The notes below the pieces were generated by a model, which worked only from the letters and a program-made list of their open reading frames with translations, searched no databases and had not been told where the DNA came from. Source: Thermogemmatispora sp. (GTDB taxonomy: Bacteria; Chloroflexota; Ktedonobacteria; Ktedonobacterales; Ktedonobacteraceae). From it: a stretch of 55,948 nt of DNA. A program made the position numbers and the translations under genes. The DNA lies in the NCBI RefSeq assembly GCF_019683635.1, contig NZ_JADGIA010000008.1, positions 1 to 55,948 on the forward strand. Direction: 5' to 3'. This document shows positions 17,726 through 26,027 of the stretch, piece by piece (the stretch's first letter is position 1; each line of letters begins with the position of its first letter).

Positions 17726-19513
17726 ATGAACAAAATTGGCAAGTGGCTCCATCTGGCACTGCGGCGCTGGAGGGTGGCCTGTGGGAAGGAACTCTATCCC
17801 CCCCCTGAACCGCTACCTCGGGGACGTGCCTTCTGGCTGGCCCTGGGCCTGGTCGTGTTGGCGATGCTCGCCTACAGCGTCTACTTCATCATCTTTGTAA
17901 CCAGCAAGCAGGATGCTTTTGCCACCAACGGCGAAGACCTGGGCATCATGGACCAGGCGATCTGGAATACTCTGCACGGCGCCATTCTGCATCAGACGAT
18001 CTGCAATGTACTGACCGATACGAATTGCTATGGGCTGGAGGGTATCAATCGCTTCGCCATTCACTATGAGCCGATTCTCTTTTTAATTGCGCCCCTTTAT
18101 ATTTTTTGGGCTGATCCGAAAACGTTACTGATTCTTCAGGTTCTGGTGGTGGCCACAGGAGCGCTGCCGGCCTTCTGGCTAGCCCGCCTGCGCCTGCGCA
18201 ACGACCTGGCCGCTGTTCCCTTCGCCCTGCTTTATCTGCTCTATCCTGCGCAGCAGTACGCCGTCGACTATGATTTCCACGCCGTGACGCTGACGCTGGC
18301 CTTGCTCCTCTTTACGCTCTACTTTATGTATACCCAGCGCAATGGCTGGTTTCTGGCCTTTGCGATTCTCTCGCTGGCCTGCAAAGAGGAGATTGCCGGG
18401 ATCATTGCCCTGCTGGGGCTGTGGATGGCGATCTTCCAGCGACGCTGGCGCGTCGGCCTGATTGTCTTTGGACTGGCGGTCGGCTGGACCGCCATCGGCC
18501 TGCTGATCGTCCACTACGCCAGTCCGGTTGGTCACTCGCTGCTGGCCTCCCGCTGGTCAGAATATGGGGACTCGCCCGTGGAGGTGGCGCTGAACATCCT
18601 GCTGCACCCGCTGCAGGTGATCCGCCAGCATGTGCTGGAGCCGCAACATCGGCTCTACCTGCAGAAACTGCTCGCTCCGGCGGGCTACCTGCCGCTGCTG
18701 GCCCCCTGGGTCCTGGTTCTGGCCTCGCCGACACTGGCCCTCAACCTGCTCAGTTCCTCGCCCAACATGTACAGTGGCCGCTATCAGTACAATGCGGAGA
18801 TCGTGCCGATCCTGATCTTCGCCACCATCGAGGCGACGGTGCTGCTGCTCTGGCTGCTGCGCCGCTGTCTGCGACTGGGCCACGCTCTGCTCGCTCACAA
18901 GGGGGGGCCCGCCCTCAGCGCCTTTCCTGTCGCTGCCGAGGGCCAGGGAGAGGAGCGCCCCGCCCGGTCACCGTTGTCGTCGTCGGCACAGCGCTGGTTC
19001 GGAACGCAGCCTGCCCCGTTCGCTGGCGGACAGCTCTGGCCCATCCTGCGGGCCCTCTTCCTGTTGCTCCTGCTGAGCTATGTCATGGGGCAGGTTATCA
19101 AGGCCACTGCGCGCTACGATGTCTATAGTGCCATGCCCTATGCCGCGGGCTTTATCTGGCCCTCTCAGGATGCTCATGACCGCCTCGCCTATCATTTTCT
19201 GCAAGAAATCCCGCCCACAGCTTCGGTCTCGACCCAGACAATGCTAGTCCCCCATCTGAGCGAGCGGCGCAGCATCTATCTCTTCCCCTATGGCGCGGGC
19301 TATGCCGACTATATCCTGCTGAATGCTCCGGGCTACTATTATCCCTTCAAGACCTACGCTGACTATGAACACACAGTCGACGCCGTGCTTAGCAGCGGAG
19401 AGTATGGCGTGATCGACATGCAGGACGGCTATATCCTGCTCAAAAAGGGCGCTGCTCCCACGGCTAATCAGCAGGCGGTGCACATGGTGGCCCAGTATCG
19501 CCACACCGATTGA
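17726..19513 (+). CDS. DUF2079 polytopic membrane protein
   Basis: The 595-residue protein has about ten hydrophobic segments, starting with FWLALGLVVLAMLAYSVYFIIFV. Family-typical motifs are GEDLGIMDQAIWNT (DLG..DQ), HYEPILFLIAPLY and SLACKEE, the latter within the membrane region. DUF2079 proteins resemble GT-C-type membrane glycosyltransferases, and the acidic DLG..DQ loop fits that fold, but no activity is established. A long soluble-like insert (about 385-425) and a C-terminal segment (SVSTQTMLVPHLSERRSIYLFPY) follow the membrane part. The ribosome-binding site before the ATG is weak. Single gene with a strong terminator. Confidence 0.82.
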   Translation: MNKIGKWLHLALRRWRVACGKELYPPPEPLPRGRAFWLALGLVVLAMLAYSVYFIIFVTSKQDAFATNGEDLGIMDQAIWNTLHGAILHQTICNVLTDTNCYGLEGINRFAIHYEPILFLIAPLYIFWADPKTLLILQVLVVATGALPAFWLARLRLRNDLAAVPFALLYLLYPAQQYAVDYDFHAVTLTLALLLFTLYFMYTQRNGWFLAFAILSLACKEEIAGIIALLGLWMAIFQRRWRVGLIVFGLAVGWTAIGLLIVHYASPVGHSLLASRWSEYGDSPVEVALNILLHPLQVIRQHVLEPQHRLYLQKLLAPAGYLPLLAPWVLVLASPTLALNLLSSSPNMYSGRYQYNAEIVPILIFATIEATVLLLWLLRRCLRLGHALLAHKGGPALSAFPVAAEGQGEERPARSPLSSSAQRWFGTQPAPFAGGQLWPILRALFLLLLLSYVMGQVIKATARYDVYSAMPYAAGFIWPSQDAHDRLAYHFLQEIPPTASVSTQTMLVPHLSERRSIYLFPYGAGYADYILLNAPGYYYPFKTYADYEHTVDAVLSSGEYGVIDMQDGYILLKKGAAPTANQQAVHMVAQYRHTD

Positions 19514-19526
19514 TGCGCTTTTACAC

Positions 19527-19584
19527 AAAGGGCGTCAGGCTCTGCTCGATCTCTTCCCTTCGTCTCTGCCTTGACGCCCTTTTT
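19527..19584 (+). terminator. Rho-independent terminator after the DUF2079 gene
   Basis: AAAGGGCGTCA (19527-19537) plus GGC pair with GCC and TGACGCCCTTT, closed by a loop of about 27 nt and ending in a T5 tract. This is the clearest intrinsic terminator on the plus strand of the window. The right arm overlaps a possible promoter for the next gene. Confidence 0.85.
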
Positions 19585-19600
19585 CTCCCTGACCTATACT
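19571..19600 (+). promoter_or_regulatory. Candidate sigma-70-type promoter of the GntR gene
   Basis: TTGACG (19571-19576), an 18-nt spacer and TATACT (19595-19600) precede the regulator gene by about 85 nt. The -35 box lies in the right arm of the upstream terminator. Just downstream, ATCAATAATCGATT (19602-19615) contains the palindrome AATCGATT, a possible autoregulatory operator. Confidence 0.5.
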
Positions 19601-19684
19601 AATCAATAATCGATTGTGCCTCTTTGTAGGTGAGGAGCAGCGTCCCGGAATACGGGGCCAATTTCTGCAGGATTTTCGACACCG

Positions 19685-20365
19685 ATGAATATACGTACAC
19701 CCATTCTTGGCAGACGCGTTCTGCGCGAGGATATCAAAGAATTTCTTATCGATGCCATTGTCAAGGGCCAGTATCGGCCAGGAGAGCGCATCGTGGAGAG
19801 CCGTGTGGCGCAGGAGCTGGGGGTGAGCCAGGGGCCAGTGCGCGAGGCGCTGCGCGACCTGGAGCTACTCGGCTTCGTCGTCAGCTCGCCCTATCGTGGC
19901 ACGCAGGTGCGCAAGGTCTCGCGGCGCGACCTGCTTGAACTCTATCCCATTCGGGCCGCCCTGGAGGGCGTGGCGGCTCGCGCGGCAGCGGTGCGCATTG
20001 ACGAGGCGACACTGCATCAGCTAGAGGAGCTGCTCGCCGAGATGCGTGATGCGGCGGCGCGCAATGAGCTGCATGCCCAGACGGCAGCCAATATTGCTTT
20101 CCACCGCCTGATTGTGCAGGCGTCGGGCAATCGCCTGCTGCTGCAGTACTGGGACAGCATGCAGCTCTACACGACGACCTTTGTGACGGTGGCGATGGCG
20201 CAACGTACGCCCCAGGAGCTGGCCGAGCGCCATCAGATCATCATCGAGGCCCTGCGGGAGCATAATCCGCAGCGAGCCGAGCAGGTAATGCGGCGCCATA
20301 TCGAGGAGGCCGGCGAGTGGCTGCAGGCAGCGCCTCCCTCCGAGGAAGAGCAAGAGCAGGAGTGA
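19685..20365 (+). CDS. GntR-family transcriptional regulator, FadR/FCD subfamily
   Basis: A metabolite-sensing DNA-binding repressor or activator of 226 residues. The winged helix spans about 12-75 (YRPGERIVESRVAQELGVSQ and GPVREALRDLELLGFV). The all-helical FCD ligand domain shows the metal-binding histidines in AFHRLIVQASGN, ERHQII and RRHIEEAG. A Glu-rich tail ends the protein. The ligand cannot be read from sequence. It is transcribed alone and convergent with the MFS gene, so its target may be elsewhere. Confidence 0.9.
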   Translation: MNIRTPILGRRVLREDIKEFLIDAIVKGQYRPGERIVESRVAQELGVSQGPVREALRDLELLGFVVSSPYRGTQVRKVSRRDLLELYPIRAALEGVAARAAAVRIDEATLHQLEELLAEMRDAAARNELHAQTAANIAFHRLIVQASGNRLLLQYWDSMQLYTTTFVTVAMAQRTPQELAERHQIIIEALREHNPQRAEQVMRRHIEEAGEWLQAAPPSEEEQEQE

Positions 20366-20405
20366 GCCGGGCCGGCCAGGGCTTCGGCCTGACTCAGCCC
20401 AGCCC

Positions 20406-20463
20406 AGCGGACAGGTTCACCCTCCTCAGCAGAGGCGACACAGAGGAGGCTGGCCTGTCCGCT
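20406..20463. terminator. Two-tier hairpin between the GntR and MFS genes
   Basis: AGCGGACAGG (20406-20415) pairs perfectly with CCTGTCCGCT (20454-20463). An inner CCTCCTC (20421-20427) pairs with GAGGAGG (20443-20449). It sits between convergent genes with no T-tract and probably ends transcription from both sides. Confidence 0.65.
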
Positions 20464-20480
20464 GATTCTGTAGTGCTCCG

Positions 20481-21896
20481 TCAGAGCTGGCGCTGGGCAG
20501 CGGTCTCTTCCTGCACCTCTGCGGCGATCTGGCCGGCGAGCTGCTCAGCCGGATGGCTCTGGTCTTCAGGCGCGAGCGCTCCAAGGAGGCGCATCTCGGG
20601 CCAGATGAGGGCTACGCAGAGCACTACCAGGATGGTGCCCAGGCCGCCGCCGACGACCGCCAGTACGGGACCGAAGAGCTGGGCCGCCAGGCCCGACTCG
20701 AAGCCACCGAGCTTGTTAGAGGCGGCGATGAAAATGGTGTTGACTGCCGCCACGCGCCCGCGCATGTGGTCTGGGGTGCGTGTCATCACCAGGGTGCCAC
20801 GAATAACCACGCTGATGTTGTCAAGTCCGCCCAGAATGAAGAGCATGAGCAGCGAGAGCCAGAAGGAGCGCGAGAGGCCAAAGACGATGGTGGCCAGGCC
20901 GAAGCCCGCTACCGCCAGCAGAAGAGTGCGTCCGGCTCGCGTAAAGGGCGGCAGGTGAGCCAGCAGGAAGGCCACGCAGACAGCTCCAATAGAGGGCGCG
21001 GCCTGAAGCCAGCCCAGGCCGGTGGGGCCAACCTTGAGGATGTCGCGCGCGTAGATCGGCAGCAGGGTGGTGGCGCCGCCGAAGAGGACGGCGAAGAGAT
21101 CGAGTGTGATGGCTGCCAGGATGACCTGGGTGCGCCGCAAGAAGCGCAGACCCTCGGCCAGCGAGCGCAGGGTTCCCTCCTGGCCCTGATCATCGCCCCG
21201 AGAGGGAGCCGCGTTGACCGGCTGCAGGCGCAGGAGGGCCAGCAGCACGAGATAGAGGACAATGGCCAGGGCATTGAGGCCATAGACAGGCGTGGCCCCG
21301 CGGAAAAGGGCCACCAGGAAGCCGCCCAAAGCCGGCCCAACGACTGACGCAAGCTGCCAGGCGCTGCTCTCCCAGGTGGCGGCATTGGCGTACAGAGCCG
21401 CTGGCAGGGTCTGCGGCAGAAGCGCGGCGCTGGCCGGCTCGTTGAAGGCGGTGGCTGTGCCTATGAGCAGCAGACAGCCGTAGATGAGCCAGAGCGGGCC
21501 GCGCTGCCAGGAGAGGAGCATCAGCCCCAGGGAGCAGAGGGCAAGAACGGTCTGGGCCAGCATGACCATGCGGCGCCGATTCAGGCGATCCGCCAGATGG
21601 CCGGCCAGCAGCGAGAGGCAGAGCACGGGCAGCACCTGTACCAGGCCGACCAGTCCCAGGGCTAGCGCCGAGTGGGTGCGGTCGTACAGCTCCCAGCCAA
21701 TGGCCACCGTGACCATCTGCTCTCCGATCGAAGAGAGAAAGATGCCAATAAAGAGCAGGCGAAAGTTGCGGTAGCGCAGGGCACGATAGGGATCGTGGCG
21801 GGCCTGCGCTGCGCTTTCTTCCGCGAGCGGCTGCCCACTCGCGGTACTGGAGGCGTCGGATGCGCCTCGTTCCGGGTCGAGATCCCTCACTGACAT
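20481..21896 (-). CDS. MFS transporter, MFS_3/EntS-like exporter family
   Basis: A proton-driven efflux carrier of about 471 residues with 12 predicted membrane helices after a cytoplasmic tail of about 40 residues. The loop 2-3 MFS motif is GHLADRLNRRRMV, and the N-terminal YRALRYRNFRLLFIGIFLSSIG is typical of the EntS/bacterial exporter group. The substrate is unknown. The start is ambiguous: ATG 21896 has GAGGA immediately adjacent (too close), while GTG 21890 has the same GAGGA at 6 nt and may be the true start. Upstream in-frame codons to 22013 look non-coding. Confidence 0.85.
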   Translation of the reverse strand: MSVRDLDPERGASDASSTASGQPLAEESAAQARHDPYRALRYRNFRLLFIGIFLSSIGEQMVTVAIGWELYDRTHSALALGLVGLVQVLPVLCLSLLAGHLADRLNRRRMVMLAQTVLALCSLGLMLLSWQRGPLWLIYGCLLLIGTATAFNEPASAALLPQTLPAALYANAATWESSAWQLASVVGPALGGFLVALFRGATPVYGLNALAIVLYLVLLALLRLQPVNAAPSRGDDQGQEGTLRSLAEGLRFLRRTQVILAAITLDLFAVLFGGATTLLPIYARDILKVGPTGLGWLQAAPSIGAVCVAFLLAHLPPFTRAGRTLLLAVAGFGLATIVFGLSRSFWLSLLMLFILGGLDNISVVIRGTLVMTRTPDHMRGRVAAVNTIFIAASNKLGGFESGLAAQLFGPVLAVVGGGLGTILVVLCVALIWPEMRLLGALAPEDQSHPAEQLAGQIAAEVQEETAAQRQL

Positions 21897-22118
21897 TCCT
21901 CGTATCTTGCCAACAGTAGCAGTAGAGTCACTTGTCGCCGTTTTCTTGTCGATTACAACAGTATTCTCTGTCTCTCTTGTTTTGAGGCATAATATGCCTT
22001 TTTCGGCTATCACAACCGGGCGGCAAGGCTCCGAATTTTACTATAGCACAGCGAGAGAGACACTTTGCATAGCCAATCCAGCCCTATGCTTTCGGGAAAT
22101 GAACCAGAGAGAGTAATA

Positions 22119-22209
22119 TTGTCGTGTACCTAGATAGCCTCTGTCCTTCGTGAAGTACGAAGGGCAGGGCACGATTAACTACCGTGACTGACGGTCGTTT
22201 GTCGTGTAC
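22119..22209 (+). promoter_or_regulatory. Leader region with direct repeats and hairpins before the DUF5679 gene
   Basis: TTGTCGTGTAC occurs at 22120-22130 and again at 22199-22209. Between them are a hairpin, CTGTCCTTCGT/ACGAAGGGCAG (22141-22167), and a second, ACCGT/ACGGT (22181-22195). The layout suggests regulatory RNA or operator sites for the mini-gene at 22240. No known riboswitch or RNA family was recognised. Confidence 0.4.
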
Positions 22210-22239
22210 ATAAGTTTTAGACGGAAAGGATTGTGAGTT

Positions 22240-22398
22240 ATGGCAGACATGGCGTATTGTGTCAAGTGCAAAGAGAAGCGGGAAATCAAGGACGCGCATC
22301 AGGTGACGATGAAGAATGGTCGGGCGGCGCTACAGGGTACTTGTCCCGTCTGTGGCACGCGCCTGAACCGCATTCTACCTGGTGCGAGCAAGAAATAA
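22240..22398 (+). CDS. DUF5679-type small zinc-ribbon protein
   Basis: The 52-residue protein begins MADMAYCVKCKEKREIKDAH, has the TMKNGRAALQGTCPVCGTRL core and ends in SKK. Two Cys pairs (CVKC at 7-10, CPVC at 35-38) form a zinc-ribbon-like site. Such proteins are common in Chloroflexota and archaea, some fused to DNA-binding or topoisomerase modules; free-standing versions have no known role. The ATG at 22240 has AAAGGA about 9 nt upstream. Single gene after a structured leader. Confidence 0.85.
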   Translation: MADMAYCVKCKEKREIKDAHQVTMKNGRAALQGTCPVCGTRLNRILPGASKK

Positions 22399-22637
22399 GG
22401 CCGCGAGGCTCGCGATTCTTCCTGTTGCGGGAAAGCGAGGGGGTGGCCCGACCGGTAGCGTCGCCGCCGCGTAGGAGGCCCTTACGTCCGCCTGCCCTGC
22501 TGAGGCAAGACGGGCCGGGGGTGAGCAGCCGCCCACGCCGCGGCGGCGTTTGGTTGGGCTGCTCCCTGCAGGGGAGCGGGCTGCCTGCCTCCCCTTCCTC
22601 TCTGGCTGGCCGGCTGGCGCCGTCCGGTGCGGTCCGG
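22399..22637. other. Convergent intergenic region with GC-rich hairpins
   Basis: Between the DUF5679 gene and the minus-strand VOC gene, ACGCCG-CGG-CGGCGT (22535-22549) and GCTCCC-TGCAG-GGGAGC (22561-22577) can form two adjacent GC-rich hairpins. They may act as terminators, but they lack T-tracts. Confidence 0.35.
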
Positions 22638-23180
22638 CTAAAAGTCGCCGCGGCGAATGCGCTCAAAGAGGGCGCGATTCTCTTCGTCGAGGGCGACCAG
22701 CTCAAGATAGGTGCCGCTGCTGGCCAGCGTGTCGAGAAAGGCGAAGCGCGTGCCCTGGCCAGCGATTCCACTCTCAATAATGGCCACTCTCTCCATCTCC
22801 TCTGGCTCCGACCCTCCCTGGAGCGCTCGTAGAACCTGCTCAAGATCGTCGACCTCTAGCCCCAGATGGTGCACTCCTGGACCGCGCTGGCGCAGGAACG
22901 CGGCCAGGCTATTCTCTCCTTCGAGCGGCTGCATCAGCTCGATCTGCAGAGGACCAGCGTAGCCAAAGGCCACGTTCTGACGGCAGAGCGCCGGCTGCCC
23001 GCGATAGGTATAGGCGCGAAACTGGATATCTTCAATGACGAAGAAGCGGGGTACGCCGAGGGTCGCTTGAAAGAAGCGCTGGGCCTCGGCGAGGTCATTG
23101 ACGGCGTAGGCGATCTGGAACCAGCGTGCGCCTGCCGCTGTCAGGGCGGCGAGGGAAGACGGGGGTTGCTGCCTGGTCAT
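22638..23180 (-). CDS. VOC superfamily (glyoxalase/dioxygenase-like) protein
   Basis: The 180-residue protein has two beta-alpha-beta-beta-beta modules in one chain. They start at WFQIAYAVNDLAEAQRFFQA and GPGVHHLGLEVDDLEQVLRAL, and the second half ends FAFLDTLASSGTYLELVALD. Metal ligands of VOC enzymes would be the His in HHLGLEV and the Glu in YLELV; the first-module ligand position (QIAYAV) lacks His, leaving the activity unclear. AAAGGAG lies about 14 nt before the ATG. It is last on the minus strand, 191 nt after the SMP-30 gene, and may or may not share its transcript. Confidence 0.8.
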   Translation of the reverse strand: MTRQQPPSSLAALTAAGARWFQIAYAVNDLAEAQRFFQATLGVPRFFVIEDIQFRAYTYRGQPALCRQNVAFGYAGPLQIELMQPLEGENSLAAFLRQRGPGVHHLGLEVDDLEQVLRALQGGSEPEEMERVAIIESGIAGQGTRFAFLDTLASSGTYLELVALDEENRALFERIRRGDF

Positions 23181-23371
23181 GAGTGTTGGGCCTCTCCTTT
23201 TTTATGATGTTGCTGGTGAGTCTTTTGCCATTTTTGCCTGCGCTTTGGCTGGTCAGAGGGGCAAGGCGGGCTGCCGGGATTGACCAGGCTTGTTCGGGAA
23301 GATAGCGAAGGTGGCCTCTAGTCTGTTCCCAGCAGTCCGCTGGCTTCCTGTGCGCTGTCTGTGTTTGTGGC

Positions 23372-24415
23372 TTAGCGCCAATGGATCATTGGCTGGCCAG
23401 GAACCGGGCTGCGGAAATAGGGAATGGTTGTTCCGCGCAAGCTGCCAAGATAGACGGTGCGCAGGTCCGGCCCGCCGAAGGTCAGGCTGGCCAGCCAGGG
23501 GGCAATGGTGCCGTGGGTGGCTGCCAGGATCTCGGGTGTTAGCGTATGGCTCTCGTAGTGGGCGAAAAGGCGGGCCTGCGTCTCGGGGTTGCTGTCGTCG
23601 AGCAGGGTCAGGATCTCGCCCTCGGGGGTGATGGCGATGAGCTGGTCGGTGAAGATCAGCGTCACCCAGAGATTGCCGTAGGCGTCGAAGGCGAAGCCAT
23701 CGGGAAAGCCGGGCAGGCGCGAGGGACCGTAGATCTCGCGATCGGTCAGGGAGCCGTCGGGTTGGACGCGCAGGCGGCTGATGCGCCAGGCCGTGCTTTC
23801 GACAACGTAGAGCCACTCCTCGCGCGCGTCGAAGCGGATTTCATTGGTGCCGCAGAAGCCCTCTGCGACGATACGAATGCCGCGCTCGTCGATGAGGGCG
23901 ATGTAGCCGTCGGCGGTGCGTGTGTTCAGCTGGTTGGTCCAGGGGTGCTCGCGGGTGTTGACGCTGAGCCAGATACGATTTTTGCTGTCGCGCAAGACAA
24001 AGTTGGCCTTACCCAGCGGCTGGCCGTCGATCTCGCGGTAGAGGGTGCGCAGGCGTCCGTCGCGCGTCATGATCTCGACGGCGTCGGTTCCCCAGTTAGC
24101 GATGATGATATCGCCGTTCTCGGCGAAGGCCAGGCCGTTGGGCAGCGATCCCTGGGCCTGGACATAGCGCTCTTCGAAGCTGGCGCCGCTCCCCGGGGTC
24201 GGCCCTGCACCTGGCTCACGCTCGACCACGGGCAAGATCAGCTGCTGGCTGCCATCGGGGTTGATGCGCATGACGCCGCCGCGGGCATCGGCGACCCAGA
24301 GGGTGCCATCGCGCTCGGCCAGAATGCACTCCGGGCGCTGCAGATCCTCGCCGATGGTGCGGATGCTGCTGCGATCGACCTGCCAGTCTTTGAGTGGATT
24401 GGCTGAGGACACCAT
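23372..24415 (-). CDS. SMP-30/gluconolactonase-like hydrolase
   Basis: A six-bladed propeller of 347 residues of the senescence-marker-30/lactonase family, which opens sugar or other lactones with a divalent metal. Visible signatures are RPECILAERDGTLWVADARG (Glu metal ligand), GSLPNGLAFAENGDIIIANW (Asn ligand), FCGTNEIRFDAREEWLYVVE and GFPDGFAFDAYGNLWVT (Asp ligand/catalytic type). The ATG at 24415 has GAGGAG 9 nt upstream. It is the fourth gene of a minus-strand unit (SDR, ABM, FAH, SMP-30), 54 nt after the FAH gene. The context suggests a lactone intermediate. Confidence 0.87.
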   Translation of the reverse strand: MVSSANPLKDWQVDRSSIRTIGEDLQRPECILAERDGTLWVADARGGVMRINPDGSQQLILPVVEREPGAGPTPGSGASFEERYVQAQGSLPNGLAFAENGDIIIANWGTDAVEIMTRDGRLRTLYREIDGQPLGKANFVLRDSKNRIWLSVNTREHPWTNQLNTRTADGYIALIDERGIRIVAEGFCGTNEIRFDAREEWLYVVESTAWRISRLRVQPDGSLTDREIYGPSRLPGFPDGFAFDAYGNLWVTLIFTDQLIAITPEGEILTLLDDSNPETQARLFAHYESHTLTPEILAATHGTIAPWLASLTFGGPDLRTVYLGSLRGTTIPYFRSPVPGQPMIHWR

Positions 24416-24469
24416 ACTGTTGCTCTCCTCTCCTCTCCTTTGCCAGGGTCTCACCCGGCCTGGCTTGGC

Positions 24470-25507
24470 TTAGCTGCTGTGTTCCTCCTCGGCGATACAG
24501 CGGTTGCGCTGGGTGCCGAGGCCGCTGATGCTCCCTTCCAGCACGTCGCCAGGCTGGAGGAAGCGCTGGTAGTGCATGCCATTGCCGCGTGGCGAGCCGG
24601 TGCAGATCAGGTCGCCGGGCCAGAGTTGCACATAGTGAGAGATATACTCGATCAGGCGCGCGACGCCGAAGATCATGTCATCGGTCCCCTCGTCCTGCAT
24701 GGCCTGACCGTTGAGCTTAAGGGTCAGGTGGAGTTGCTGAGGATCGGGGACGAAGCTGGCTGGTACGAGAAAAGGCCCGGTCGGAAGGAAGCCCGGCGGG
24801 CATTTGCTGCGCAGCCAGTCGCTGCCGATGGCCTCCAGATCGGGACGGTAGACGCGATCTCGACAAGTCAGATCATTGACAATAGTGTAGCCAGCGACGT
24901 AGGTCAGCGCCTCCTCGCGTCTGACGCGGCGTGCGGCCCGTCCAATGACGACGCCCAGCTCTAGCTCCCAGTCCGGTTGCGTGCTGTCGGCAGGCAAAGG
25001 GATGGGATCGTAAGGGCCAGTGATGGCCGATGGGATTTTGGTGAAGACGTAGGGGATGCCGTTGGCGATGCGGGCATCCATAATGCGCTCGGCCAAAGCC
25101 CGCCGCTCGGCTTCGTCGCGGGCGTCGTGGGCGCCGTGGCCCTGGGCGGTGGCCAGCTCGATGACGTGCTGACGGTAGTTGGCACCGGCGCAGAAGATCT
25201 GGCGCGGATACAATATCGGGGCGTGAACATGAACGGCTTCCAGCGGCAGCCAGCTCTGATCGGAGATGGCTGCGGAGGCGGCTGGCTCTGCCAGCACGTC
25301 GACGGCTCGCTGCAAGGCGGCCAGGTTGCGTTCCCACTGCTGCAGCAGGCCAAGGACGCTCTCGTCAGCGCTCAGGGGCTGACCGAGGCGCTCGCAGAGC
25401 GGCTGCAGGGCGTGGACGGCGATCACGCGCTCGTCCAGAACCAGGCCCGCAAAGGGCGGGCAGCCAGCTACGGAAAAGGTGCCAAGGGCAAAGAATCGGG
25501 TACTCAT
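24470..25507 (-). CDS. Fumarylacetoacetate hydrolase-family enzyme
   Basis: FAH-family enzymes cleave C-C bonds in beta-diketo acids or hydrate/decarboxylate meta-cleavage products. Of 345 residues, the N-terminal part is variable. The catalytic domain starts near YPRQIFCAGANYRQHVIEL and carries the metal-binding motif DWELELGVVIGR and NDLTCRDRVYRPDLE. It ends with LWPGDLICTGSPRGNGMHYQ and LQPGDVLEGSISGLG. The ATG at 25507 begins 3 nt after the ABM stop, so the two are coupled. The true substrate is unknown. A second FAH-family gene lies at 44099. Confidence 0.9.
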   Translation of the reverse strand: MSTRFFALGTFSVAGCPPFAGLVLDERVIAVHALQPLCERLGQPLSADESVLGLLQQWERNLAALQRAVDVLAEPAASAAISDQSWLPLEAVHVHAPILYPRQIFCAGANYRQHVIELATAQGHGAHDARDEAERRALAERIMDARIANGIPYVFTKIPSAITGPYDPIPLPADSTQPDWELELGVVIGRAARRVRREEALTYVAGYTIVNDLTCRDRVYRPDLEAIGSDWLRSKCPPGFLPTGPFLVPASFVPDPQQLHLTLKLNGQAMQDEGTDDMIFGVARLIEYISHYVQLWPGDLICTGSPRGNGMHYQRFLQPGDVLEGSISGLGTQRNRCIAEEEHSS

Positions 25508-25510
25508 CTG

Positions 25511-25840
25511 CTACTCGCCTGCTCTCTGCTCTGTGGAGGCTGGTGGCTGACCAACGACCAGCGTGTAGAGATCGCGCTCGCGCTTCTCCAGCAGCGGCAG
25601 AATGGTCTCTTCGACAAACTGGCGGTAATGCGGCGTTTCTCGATGGTGCTGCAGGGCGGCCTCGTCGACGTACTGCTCGTAGAGCAGGAACTGGTCGGGA
25701 TGCTCCTGCGAGCGACAGGCGTGATAGAGCAAGCAGCCAGGCTCACTGGCGGCGACGCGAGGCGCCATCTGTTTGAGGGCGGCCTCAATGGCGTCGCCCT
25801 GACCCGGCTTGCCGTAGTAACGTGCCACGAGCACAATCAT
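25511..25840 (-). CDS. ABM-domain monooxygenase-like protein (YgiN type)
   Basis: The 109-residue protein is a ferredoxin-like antibiotic-biosynthesis-monooxygenase domain. It has MIVLVARYYGKPGQGDAIEA, a central CLLYHACRSQEHPDQFLLYEQY strand-helix and HHRETPHYRQF, the family's typical order. Members oxidise quinols without cofactor or act as small auxiliary proteins in aromatic breakdown. The ATG at 25840 has GAAGAG close upstream; the longer open frame before it is not supported. It lies between the SDR and FAH genes in one unit. Confidence 0.85.
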   Translation of the reverse strand: MIVLVARYYGKPGQGDAIEAALKQMAPRVAASEPGCLLYHACRSQEHPDQFLLYEQYVDEAALQHHRETPHYRQFVEETILPLLEKRERDLYTLVVGQPPASTEQRAGE

Positions 25841-26027
25841 TAGCTCTTCTCTTCCTTTCTCATCTGCTTCCTGCTGATCGTATGCAGACCCTCTGCTCCC
25901 CGTCGCGCTTGGGCAGAGAGGTGCGGATCTCACGGACATGGGGAGCATCGTCGCAAGTGTCCTGGAACAGGGCACAAAGGCGAGAGCCGCGCTGGCTTGA
26001 GCTGCTGGAGCGCTTCGGTGCCTCTTT

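Noticed and set aside
20553..21347. 264-codon plus-strand frame opposite the MFS gene
   Set aside because: Polar, repeat-poor translation without motifs; it mirrors membrane helices on the minus strand.
22233..22832. 199-codon plus-strand frame over the DUF5679 gene
   Set aside because: It is out of frame with the Cys-pair protein at 22240-22398, which has a proper start, zinc-ribbon motif and stop.
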